Source: Dichetophora obliterata (Eukaryota; Arthropoda; Insecta; Diptera; Sciomyzidae). Taken from it: a stretch of DNA of 64,000 nucleotides. This document shows positions 1 through 10,169 of this stretch, in pieces (positions within the stretch are counted from its first letter, which is position 1; every line of letters begins with the position of its first letter). Location: the NCBI GenBank assembly GCA_963920525.1, contig OY986435.1, positions 226,145,293 to 226,209,292 of the forward strand, given 5' to 3'. A program made the translations under genes and the position numbers. The notes under the pieces are model-generated. The model saw only the letters and a program-made list of their open reading frames with translations, had not been told where the DNA came from and did no database searches.

Positions 1-59
1 CATTCGAAAAGTCAAAAATTTGAGTTGTCACTATTCTTGAAAAGTTCCCTGCATACTAA

Positions 60-596
60 CAGCCCTATTCTGGTTGTTAGCTTTACAAGCAATAGTTAAG
101 GAGCTCTTGTTAAGCTGATTGTTATGTTATGTAAATGTTGGTATTCTTAAAAATCATTAACAACATAAAAGCTTAAAAAGCTTTTAAAGTTCAACATGCA
201 TGGTGAAAATCGATATGCCTATTGAAAGAAGAGATGCGCTATATAAACAGATGCTCCGAGTGAAGCTTGTGACTTTGCAAGCGCTTGAAAAATTTGCCAC
301 GGCTACTGAAAGATTTCATTATCAACACTTAAAATAAGTAAAAAATTCTTCCATTTTTCAGTTTAATGTATTTAAACTCAATATTATATTATAATTAGTA
401 TTTTTTTATTATTTTCACAACAATTTTCTATCTAAGCACATACATTTCATTCGTTGTTAAGACTCTTTCTGTTATTAACAAAATTGTAAAGAAAAGAGCT
501 TTTAAATTTGCAGCAGAATACGAAACCTTAACAAATTGTTAATATTAACTATTTTGTTAATGTGGTGAGCTTAGTTAAGCTGCCAGAATAGGGCTG
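60..596. mobile_element. MITE with TAA duplication (Harbinger-like)
   Basis: Inverted termini CAGCCCTATTCTGG (60-73) and CCAGAATAGGGCTG (583-596) are perfect complements, flanked on both sides by TAA (57-59 and 597-599). A 3-bp TWA duplication is the habit of PIF/Harbinger elements. Just inside the ends are repeated GTTAAG/CTTAAC words. There is no coding capacity, so it would need a transposase in trans. A lone copy of the same terminus lies at 59655-59668. Confidence 0.7.
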
Positions 597-599
597 TAA

Positions 600-1430
600 G
601 TTAGATATTTTTCACTGGATCTCATACCGCATTGACACTAATCTACTTATTTCTTTTTCTAACATGAATAAGTTCTAGCAGCTTGCAAGTACCTAAAATC
701 GAGTAAGAAAATATACCTATTATCTGAATGATTTAAAAAATTTTTTTTTTTTAATTCAGATCGTATGAATAAATAAATAATGTGGTACATGTATATTAGA
801 TTTGTTTTGGGTTTCATGCATTTTCTTAACATATTCCAGAACCTCCTGCAAGATTTGATTCTGAATCCTGGTTTAATAAAAGCGCGTGACGCGAAAAAAT
901 TCTAGAAAATTCTAAAACTGGGTAGGCGCCGCTAAATAACGTGAATTTTAATAAGTATAAAATAATTGTTTGAAATATAGTCTCCTATTTACATGTATTT
1001 AAGAACTTTTTTGATGATAACATGTTCTTATGTAAAATCGTTTGCTTAATATGATATGAAGAAAAAATTAGTCCTTGATCCACAATTGGCCTACTTTATT
1101 AAATTTCCTAATTTTTTCTTTCGCTTTTGAATTAGAAGTTTTGCTCTCGCCTAAATCGCTGTAAATTTCTTAAATTTAAATGCTGTAGAATTGTTTGTCA
1201 TTTTATTAAGTTAAGGAAAAATGAAAAAAAAAATCCAAATTGGATCATCTGTATGATAGAAAAATAAGCCGTCTTTTTTTAAAACATTTATTTTTTATTT
1301 ATTTATTAAATATTCATTAAATTTATTAACTTTGTCTTCTGCTTGTTTACAATGACTTTAAAACATCAATTTGCTTATCGTCAAAGTTTAAATCCGTTAT
1401 TAAATTAAATGCACCTTGCTTTCTGTTGCT
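600..1430. other. AT-rich stretch, no gene seen
   Basis: AT-rich sequence with homopolymer runs. I see no exon, RNA gene or clear repeat boundary in it. Confidence 0.5.
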
Positions 1431-1675
1431 ACGAAGAATGATCTTCTACTAATAAGGAATATCATTCCTTAACATTCGTAAATATCTCGTAGGAATAACT
1501 TCGCAATTTGTTTCATTACATTCGTAGTATTTACTAAAAAATTCATTCTTAGGTTGACCGTGCCCATTATTCGTAAAAGGCACGAAGTTTTAGTTGAGTT
1601 TAAAAAATTTACAATTGAAATCGTTCAGACTGGTTTGTCGAACAATTAAAGAATATAAGGACATGTGTGATTGCA

Positions 1676-1762
1676 AGGTGGCCGTAGCCTTCTGGAAGAG
1701 TATGTGCCCCATACGCCAAAGAACCGTGCTTCAAACCCTAGCTGAACAGAAGGTTTTTTTTT
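1676..1762 (+). repeat. Candidate tRNA-derived SINE head
   Basis: The stretch has a box-A-like segment (TGGCCGTAGCC, 1679-1689), an anticodon-arm-like hairpin (GTAT/ATAC around a 7-nt loop, ~1700-1714) and a box-B-like segment (GCTTCAAACCC, ~1728-1738). A run of nine T follows at ~1754-1762, which could end Pol III transcription. It does not fold as a complete tRNA, so a SINE or tRNA-like relic is the best reading. The surroundings (about 1430-1920) are rich in the word ATTCGTA and its complement, as if the SINE lies in another degenerate element. Confidence 0.35.
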
Positions 1763-1971
1763 CGTGGCTAGGTATTACGATCATTCGTAAATGTCAAGTA
1801 CAACATAAATTTGTTTTTGTACGAATACGAATAAAATATTTTAAATGTATAAATTCTATTCGTGTCTGAAAATGACGAATAAAATTCGTAGAAAAAATGT
1901 TTCAATTTAAGAATACGTATTGAAAAGTGTTTGTGAAACAAGGGTAAGTGAAATGGTATCGTAACTTAATA

Positions 1972-2169
1972 GGCCGTGTTCATATTCCGCGTGTTTGTCG
2001 CGATTGCGACACCGCTCCCATATTTTTTTCGCAAACGCGGCTGAGGAATACTGAGTATTAAATTAATAAATGTATTTAAATACCTGCAAAATTCAGTATT
2101 CTTCAGCAGCGTTTGCAAAAAAAAAACGTGAGAGCAATCGCGACTAAAACGCGTAATATGAACACGGCC
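1972..2169. mobile_element. Short palindromic MITE
   Basis: GGCCGTGTTCATATT at the left mirrors AATATGAACACGGCC at the right. The arms continue inward through CGCGATTGC and a shared CAGTATTC/GAATACTG core, so almost the whole ~198 bp is one imperfect hairpin. TA or TTA flanks both ends. Non-coding. Confidence 0.6.
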
Positions 2170-2213
2170 TTACAGCGACGGGTACAACATACTATTTGAA
2201 AATGAATGGCTTA

Positions 2214-2676
2214 AGGCCCAGTTATAATAGACGTAACGTAATGTGGTCTAATGTCAATTGAGCAGTGTGTTCTTTCACTTAAATTTACAAACAACATTTT
2301 CTTATACAAGTGATTATAATAAACGTAACGTAATGTAACGGGACGTAAAGATCTGTTGGATTTCGATTTCTACGTTACTTTACATTACGTCTGTTCAAAG
2401 AACAACTAACCGTTGAGGTTAGATTCGATTATTGCGCTATTTTATATTGTTGAACTACGCTTTTTGTTGAGTTTTCGTTATTAATGAGATAGTTTTATGT
2501 ATCCACAGCTATGGATGACGATTGTATTTCTACAGGAACGTGCAATTATTTACGACAAACAACTGCCTGGCTACTGCCTATTATAATTGCTACAACGTTT
2601 TCTTACATTACGTCCCGTCTCGATGACAGTTGACAACATTACGTTACTTTACATTACGTCTATTAAAACTGGGCCT
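2214..2676. mobile_element. MITE with TTA duplication
   Basis: Termini AGGCCCAGTT (2214) and its complement AACTGGGCCT (ending 2676) are flanked by TTA at 2211-2213 and 2677-2679, as in PIF/Harbinger elements. The word ACGTAACGTAATGT and close variants recur inside both ends (about 2230, 2312, 2375, 2605, 2640). These are probably subterminal transposase-binding repeats. Non-coding. Confidence 0.7.
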
Positions 2677-3019
2677 TTAGCTCTGCTTTATTTATAAATT
2701 AACCTCAAAAAAATATTTTTGTATTCTTTTCAAAATATATTAAATACATAATGAACATATCGTCATATGAAATCAAAAAAGCCATAAGTTACAAAAAATT
2801 CAAAATCGACTTTTTGATTGATTATGATGCATCTTATCAAAATATATGTTTCGCAAAATTTTACACTTCTACAACTAAAACCGACGTTTTTATTAACAAA
2901 GGTTAACAAACTTACGGCCTATTTCATTTAATATGAAGATATTCATTGAAGACGTTCATTTCCTAGGGGGGCAAGTGCCCCCTTCCCTTTCCCCTGCGGA
3001 CGCCAATCGATTGCTATCG

Positions 3020-3480
3020 CCAATCGATTGCTAGTTGTTAGATTCCCTGTAAATAAAAGATATAATACTGGACCGAGGACGACACCTTACGGAACTCCAG
3101 CTGTAATTGGAAAATTAGATGTAATAAAGTTTTTACATTTTACTCTAAGCATTCAGGTTTTATTTTGCTTATCAAACCTTCATACCAGACCCTATCAAAT
3201 GCCTGAGCAACATCTAAGAAAATCGTAGAACAGTATTTTTTTCTTCATAGGCTTTTCTTATTTCATTTGTAATACGGTGCACTTGCTCTATAGTACCATG
3301 TTTTTTTCGAAAGCCGAATTGGTGGCTTGGAAAAGTTCTTGTTCGAATTGGTGGCTTGAAAAAAAACTGTGAGAAGTAGCTTTTTAAATAGTTTTGAAAG
3401 TATAGAAGTCAAACTTATTGGTCTGCAAGAGAATGATGTTTTACTATTTGCGTTCACCAATACAAGAAGTCTTTGTGATT
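3020..3480 (-). pseudogene. Decayed jockey-type LINE reverse transcriptase fragment
   Basis: On the minus strand, going from 3480 down, one reads in order an N-terminal RT block (RPISLTSILSKLFKKLL, ~3430-3380), the palm block FLDVAQAFDRVWYEGL (~3215-3165), and AGVP*GVVLGP (~3105-3060). These are the landmarks of a non-LTR RT. Frameshifts and a stop replacing the Gln of GVPQG show that it is dead. The catalytic FADD block and both element ends are missing. It lies just upstream of the first visible carbonic anhydrase exon, probably in an intron of that gene. Confidence 0.75.
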
Positions 3481-3667
3481 TTTATTATCTAGAAACAATA
3501 CTAAATCGATAGTTCATTTTCACTAGAATCACTAGTTATATAAAGTTAATTAAAGTTAAAATAATGTAAATACAGAAAATAAGAACAGAACGTTTTGGAA
3601 AGTTTGTAATAGTTATGCAATCCCATTCAGTTTTTGAAACAATTAAATTTTTGATACAATTTTCTAG

Positions 3668-4910
3668 GCATTATCCACACCTCTGCGTCCTATTTATTTT
3701 GGATTTTATGACATACAGCTACAACCTGAGCTAATTGTTTTCAACAATGGAAGAACTAGTATGTATTTCAAAGATTCTATATATTTTTTTTTAATTTTTA
3801 TTATCACTTTAATCAAATAAATAATAACAATAAATCACTCTAATAGTTGAAATGCTTGTTCCTGATACCACAAATGGTCGACGTCCCTTCATAAATGGCG
3901 GCATAATGCAGAGTAATTTTGAAGCTCAGAACGTCCACTTTCACTGGGGTTCACCAGATGTCAAGGGTTCAGAGCATTCAATCAATGGTCGTCGTTTCGA
4001 TGTTGAAATGCATATTGTACACAAAAATGTACTTTATAAAACGCTACAAGAGGCTGTTAGGCACAGAGATGGTCTGGCTGTTTTGGGAGTCATGTTAAAA
4101 ATTGTTAACGTACGTTTTCCACAGCATACTGATAACATTTTTGGCCAAAGTTAAAACTTTATTTTTTATACTTAGAATGATGCAAGTGATAATTCTGGCC
4201 TAAGTCAAATACTTAATCTACTGCCTAGTTTAACGGAGTATAACTCAAGAGTGCCTGTAAATGGACCACTGACTTTGGGAAGAATTATTTCGAATCTTAA
4301 TACTAAGAATTTCTTCACATATAGCGGTAAGATTTAAAACACTTAATATTTTGTATGGCCTCAAAATAAAATTTTCCCTACAAAATAACATTACGATAAT
4401 AATACTCACATAATATGATATTTGAGTATTATTTCTTTTATAAGTTTTTATTACATTTAAAAATAAGAAAAAATGTTTGAAAATTCTAAAACAAGATAAA
4501 CTCTTATATCGTATTATATTAAAATACTTACTTTTTTCTAAAAAGATCTTTGATTTGTGTCCATATATTTCTTGGAGTTATTTCATTTAATCTCTTTTGA
4601 ATATAAAAATCATTCTCATTCTTATCTTTAGGTTCTCTCACAACTCCAAACTGCTCGGAAGCTGTTATCTGGAGTGTATTTCCAGATCCCATACCAGTGC
4701 CTTTTACGCAAGTAAGCTATAGTTTTTCTCATCACTTTTAACTAAGTTGTTGTATATTAAAACTTTATACTCCCCTTTGTGTAGATTCAAAGATTCTGGA
4801 ACATCAGGGATGAAAATAATGATTACCTCGTTAGAAACTATCGACCCATACAAAACCGCAATCATCGTCAGGTATATTATAGAATAGCGCCAATCTTCAA
4901 TTATGCCTAG
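3668..4910 (+). CDS. Alpha-carbonic anhydrase, five 3' exons (5' end missing)
   Basis: Five exons at 3668-3758, 3847-4109, 4176-4326, 4632-4711 and 4785-4910 join with consistent phases and GT-AG introns, giving 236 residues and a TAG stop. Zinc-binding histidines are present in HFHWG (codons at 3936 and 3942) and EMHIVH (codon at 4011). The gate Glu is in SEHS (3972), and the Thr of SLTTPNCSEAV is in exon 4. The last exon carries the family ending RNYRPIQNRN. All residues expected for hydrating CO2 to bicarbonate are visible, so an active enzyme is likely rather than a CA-related protein. Exon 1 of this set begins just after the expected QSPI motif. The signal peptide, the HWG segment and the His64 region must lie upstream, outside the window or beyond the LINE fragment at 3020-3480. 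No transmembrane or GPI tail is seen, so the protein is probably secreted or cytosolic. Confidence 0.92.
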
Positions 4911-5066
4911 GTACTTGTGATTTCTATAAGTTGAAAGATATTGCAATTCAAACTGACTGAAAGTTGAACTTGACACTTCGTGGAAAAGGCTATAATATTG
5001 TATAATATAAAACGATCTAGCGTAAAATATTGTAATATTAATATTTACTATTTTATAAGTGCAAAA

Positions 5067-8000
5067 TCTATATATACATATATAAAATGGAATGTGTGTT
5101 TGTTTATTTGTTTGTTTGTTTGTACCTTATAGGAGACCAAACCTCTGAACCGATCTTCCTGAAATTTTCACAGCATTTAACTGGGACTCTGGCATGATTA
5201 ATAGGGTCCACTTTTCGACCACGCCCACTTTTTTAAAATTATGTAATTGCTCCCATATAGTTTTTAACAGATTTACTTCAAATTGTATACACTTTATACT
5301 CCAGGCGAGGTACACCACGCCCCCTTTCAAGCCCCTTTTCACGCCAAATTTAAGTTTTAAACTTTTTGTTCTCTGTACAAATTTGTTCCTTCCAACGGAT
5401 TATTTTTTATTTGGTAGTATATTGCTCTTAATACTGTTAACGTCGCCATATTACTATGAACCACGCCCACTTCACCGCCTCCTTTTTTAATTCAGATACT
5501 TACTTATACCACTAACAATGTTTGCTACACAAAATACTTTTTTTGTAATATGTATTTACATAAAGTTTTATATACTTTTTATCTACAGGTAAGGTAGCCA
5601 TAGATTTTTTTATTACCAAATCCCCCTTTTTCGCCCCATTTTACTTTAGTTATAATTAATCTGCTTTCAATCTATCTATATATATAAAAATGGATGTATG
5701 TATGTGGGTATGTGGGTATGTGGGTGGGTATGTGGCTATATCACGTATAGACTCCAAAACCGCTGAACCGGTCTTTATGAAATTTTCAGGGAAAATAAAG
5801 CCACATCTTGAGAGTGTTCCTGTGAGGTTTCATAACGATTGGAGAAGGGGGCGTGGTACCTCCCATACAAGCCAAATTTGCTCCATCGATCACAAACAAA
5901 AAAAAAGAAAAATATTTCACGGTTTCAATCGTAAAAAACTAAGATTTGGTGATTTTGTTCAGATAGTTACTGTCGGTAACTGTACAAAAAATGGGCGTGG
6001 TCGTTATATAAATACGCCCACTTTTTCGAAATCATGGCAATTCCGGAGTTCTGCACATTTTTACAGTGAAACTTGCTGTTTAGGTGCTCCAAGAGACGAA
6101 CACAATTTATAAATGTTTTCACGCCCACTTTTAACGCCCACAAATCAATATCTATATATATATAAAGCAAAACGATGTGTGTCTGGCAGTGTGATGTCTA
6201 TAGACTCCAAAACTACTGAACCGATTGACCTGAAATTTTAGCAGTCGATTTGTTTCAGGTACGAGATGGTTGAGGAAAAAAATTTGCCACACCCCCCTTT
6301 TACCGCCCCCAAATCAATAAAAATGTTATATTTCAGTCGGTTTGGGTCGTATATGGCTAAAATTTTGTAATTTAGTATGTACGGTTACTGTCGACAACTG
6401 TCCTAAAAATGGGTTTCCACGCCCCCTTTTACCGCCCACAAATAAATGAAAATGGTTTATTTCAGACGGTTTTGGTCGTATAAGACTTAAATTTGGTACT
6501 TTGGTTTGTGAAGTTACTGACAGTAACTGTACGAAAAATTGGTTTCCACGCCCCCTTTTGCGCCCACAAATCAGTGAAAATGCTATATTTCATGCAGTTT
6601 TGGCCGTATGAGACTAACATATGATACTTAAGTTTGTATGGTTACTTTCGGCAATTGTACTAAAAAAGGGCGTCATCGCTATATAGCCACACCCACTTTT
6701 TAAGAAACCATCAAAATTGACTACTGGGTCGATTGAGCTAAAATGTTGGCTTAGTTTGTACGGTTACTGTTAGCAACTGTACTAAAAATTGGTCTCCACG
6801 CCCCCCTTTTACCGCCCACAAACAAATGAAAACGTTTTATTTCAACGGTTTGGGTCGTATTAGACAAAAATTTTGTAATTCAGTACATATGGTTACTCTC
6901 GGCAAGTGCACTATCAATAGGCCTGCCCTACTTTAGTTAAACTCACTTTTCGGGGAGTTAGCGTCCAGTGAAGTAAAGTGCGCCAGGCTTAACCTAAATT
7001 GAGCTGAAATTTGGGCAGTCGATTTGTTTCGATTACGAGATGGCTCAAGGGAAATATTTTACCGCACCCCTTCTTACCGCTTGCAAAACAACAAAAATGC
7101 TATATTTCGCACGGTTTTGATCGTATTAGACTAAAATGTGGTTATTTAGTGCACATGGCTACTTTCGGCAGCTATACTGAAAATGGTGAATATATTTGAC
7201 ATTTCTTGACATTTTCGTGTATGGCAGTAAGGCGGTCTGTGGCAGAACAACGTTTGCCGAGGAGATAGATTGTTCCTGTGAGGTTTGGTAACGTTTGGAC
7301 GAGGGGGCGTGGTTCCTCCCATACAAGCCAAATTTGCGCTATCGACCACAAACCAAATAAGGGATATATATCAGACGGTTTCGATCGTAAAAACTAAGAT
7401 ATTATCATTTTGTTCAGATGGTAACTGTCAGTAACTGTACAAAAATCACTTTTTCGTCGCAATATATATACGCCCACTTTTTCGAAATCATGGCAATTCC
7501 GAAGTTCTACACATTTTTATACTGAAACTTGCTGTGTAGGTGCTCCAAGAGGCAGTCACGATACATAAATGTTTTCACGCCCACTTTTAGCGCCCACAAA
7601 TCAATATCTGTACATATAAAAATGAATCGTGATTTGTTCGGATGCTTAAAACTTGAAAACGACTAGACCAAATAGGATACTTCCTTCTACTGGTTTGTTC
7701 GTAACTGCTACTCAAAGGTTTAGGAAAAAAGTAATGCCACACCCCTTTTATCGCCCACAAATCAATAAAAATGCCATATTTAAGAAGGTTTTGGTCGTAT
7801 TAAATTAAAATTTGGTAAATAAGTTCTTATGATGACTGTCACTAACTTTAATAAAAACGGGCGTTGTCACACTTCATCTACGCCTACTTTTGGAAATATC
7901 ACAATACTCCGATACTATTGATCCGATTGAGCTCAAATTTTGTAAGTGGCTTTGCTTTGAGTACGAGATGGTTTAAGAAGAAATGCCACACCTTCTTTTA

Positions 8001-8585
8001 CCTCCCATTAATATAAAAACAATTTGTGTTTTCGAATAGCGTTATGGGTCGCACAGCTTAGAAATTCGGTATTCGACCACAATTTAGACGTACCGTTTCA
8101 GTGATGAAATTTTATGGGAGTTGGACAAGGGGGTGGGGCACCTCTCATACAACCCAAATTGGTGATATCGAATAGCTTTGGAGTTATAGGTCAGCCTCGG
8201 AATTCAGTATTCGACCTCAATTTACACATGCAGTTTCATTGGTAAAATTTTATGGGCGTAGGGAAAAGGGGAGTGGCACCTCCCATACGACCCAAATTTG
8301 TGTTATCGAATATATTTGGAGTTATATGTCGCACAGTTTTGGTATTCGGTATTCGACCTCCATGTACACATGCTGTTTAATTGATTATATTCTATGAGGG
8401 GTGATCAAGAGGGCGTGGCACTTCCTATACAACCCAAAATTGTTATATCGAATAGCTTTGTGGATATAGGTCGCACAGTCTCGGAATTCAGTATTTGACC
8501 TCAATTTAGACATGCTGTTTAACTGATAACATTTTATGGGCGTTTGAATAGGGAGAGTGGCAGCAACGCGCCGGGTTTCAGCTAG
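5067..8585 (+). mobile_element. Composite non-autonomous Helitron
   Basis: The left end TCTATATATACATATA follows an A at 5066. The right end ...CCGGGTTTCAGCTAG is followed by T at 8586, matching Helitron rules (5' TC, 3' CTAG, insertion between A and T). Extra Helitron heads, TCTATATATATAAAAATGGA (~5672) and TCTATATATATATAAAGC (~6150) plus one near 7606, and a worn 3'-like end near 7232-7266 show several family members packed together. Head-specific phrases about 'gaccgatcttcctgaaattttca' type recur (~5145, ~5760, ~6200). No intact protein. Open frames here follow repeat structure and are not genes. Confidence 0.75.
6280..6900 (+). repeat. Helitron-internal ~127-bp minisatellite
   Basis: About five diverged units begin with CACGCCCCCTTTTACCGCCC (near 6290, 6418, 6545, 6795), followed by an ATATTTCAGACGGTTTTGG-like block and a GGTTACTGTCGG-like block. 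Spacing is ~127 bp. The same repeat recurs at 52840-53600 and in pieces at 54505-55430. Confidence 0.8.
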
Positions 8586-9864
8586 TATATATATAAAAAT
8601 GAATGTCTGTCTGTCTGTTTGTTTGTTTGTTTGTGCTTTATAGGAGGCCAAACCCTTGGACCGATCTTCCTGAAATTTTCACAGCATATTACTGTGACTC
8701 TGGAAAGAATAATAGGCTTTTAAAAGTTTTCATTGGACAAAGGGGCGTGGCACCGCCCATATAACCCAAAAATTTAAATCGCCATATTTTGGGCATTTTT
8801 TGACCTACGTCGATGATATTTGGTACATATGGTATTGGCATAGTTAGAAATATGTACCAGGAGAAAAGTGGGTGGGACCACGCCCCTTTTTGGGAAAATT
8901 AAAAATGGTTTTATAGTTTTAACTACTGGACCGATCGTTATTAAATTTTCACAATAGGATATTCTTACGAAATAATAAATTCTTGACTCAACATCAAGGG
9001 CTTCCTAGACTGCTGTTCAGCGCGAAACACGCTTAGAGATTCAGCGATCTCGAAGCTCAACATCAAGGGCTTCGGAGACATCTGTTCAGCGTGAAACATG
9101 GTTACGAAGCGACCGTTCTCGAGCCTTGACATCAAGGGCTTCCGACACTTCTACTCAACGTCAAACACGCATGCGAAGTGACCGATCGCTATCCTCTTTA
9201 TCAAGAGCTGTCGAGACACTAGAGCAACGTGAGGCACACCGTCTACAAGATCGTAGTCGAAGAGCACAGCATCGTCGAGGCCCTGAATCATTTCAGCTGA
9301 TTGCATTCCACTACATATCAGAAATTTATTGCAGTGAAGATGAGTTAGTTGCCATTGCACCAAGGAATAAAGTTTGCCAATACTACAATGCCTAGAAATA
9401 TAAAAATGAAGCACCTGGAATGTGCTGCGCAAATGGTAAAATTGCTTTACCCGAACTGCTACCACCACCAGAACCACTACTATCGTTAGTTTCAGGTAAG
9501 AACAAATAAATAATTTGCCCCTAAGGCATCAAAAAAGGAAGAGGAAAAAATAAAATGATTATTATTCAAAATAATAATATTCCACTTCATAGGAACAACA
9601 GCGGATTCCCAACATTTCTTAAACAACATACGAAAATACAATTCGTGTTTTCAAATGACATCGTTTGGTGCGACTAAAGTGGTTCGAGACAACTTTATGC
9701 CAACATTTAGAGTTCAAGGTCAAATTTATCACCGAATGGGATCAATATTGCCAATTCCAGATGAGATCCTAAGTTCTTACAAATTTATTTCATGCGACAA
9801 GCGGATGATAACGACCAAGTGCAACAGCGTGAGGGGGGTAGCGAAGCACACCGGGTTCAGCTAG
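8586..9864 (+). mobile_element. Second Helitron with Rep/helicase remnant
   Basis: It starts at the boundary of the previous Helitron (TATATATATAAAAATGAATG, 8586) and ends GCACACCGGGTTCAGCTAG at 9864, followed by T. The head matches the head at 5067 (the stretch reading 'gaggccaaacc...gatcttcctgaaattttcac'), so both belong to one family. The initial TC is not visible because the neighbouring Helitron abuts it. It carries coding sequence at 8990-9800. Confidence 0.75.
8990..9800 (+). pseudogene. Helitron RepHel N-terminal region, decayed
   Basis: The frame starts with three ~20-residue repeats (SRASETSVQRETWLRSDR-like, 8990-9190). A zinc-finger-like stretch with CQYYNA, then KNEAPGMCCANGKIALPELLP, follows (9375-9470). 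After a candidate intron 9496-9592 (GTAAGA...TAG) come FLNNIRKYNSCFQMTSFG and a QGQIYHRMGSILP block (9600-9760). These are landmarks of the Helitron helicase-like N-terminal domain of RepHel, the rolling-circle transposase. A TAG replaces a residue after YYNA, and the HUH endonuclease and helicase parts are absent, so it is non-functional. Frame breaks suggest decay rather than a live short isoform. Confidence 0.75.
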
Positions 9865-9865
9865 T

Positions 9866-10165
9866 ATCATATAAAGACATAATTTTATAAGGCATTGAAT
9901 GTAAATTATAACTATGTAGTAGACTGTAAACTTTTTTCAAATTAAAAGATAAACCAAATATACGTCAAAAGAACCATGTAAACGAATATATATTCAAATT
10001 GGAAATTTAAAATTAAGGTTATCAGGATTTTTTGCCATAAAAAATTCAAGAAATACAAATAAAAATCCATATTTTTCAAAGCACCAAAAGCTAAAATATG
10101 CATAGCTGGGTTAATATTGAAATATGTAATTTATTTATTATCACAAAAATTTAGCTTTCTTAAAT
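9866..10165. other. AT-rich gap, nothing recognised
   Basis: No exon, RNA gene or repeat boundary seen between the Helitron end and the LINE tail. Confidence 0.5.
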
Positions 10166-10169
10166 AACA

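Noticed and set aside
4704..4976. 90-codon minus-strand frame as a gene
   Set aside because: It is antisense to the last carbonic anhydrase exon, whose splice phases and family motif are clear.
5127..8651. Open frames of 60-140 codons as host genes
   Set aside because: They follow Helitron repeats, recur in the copy at 52151-52612, and have no protein motif.
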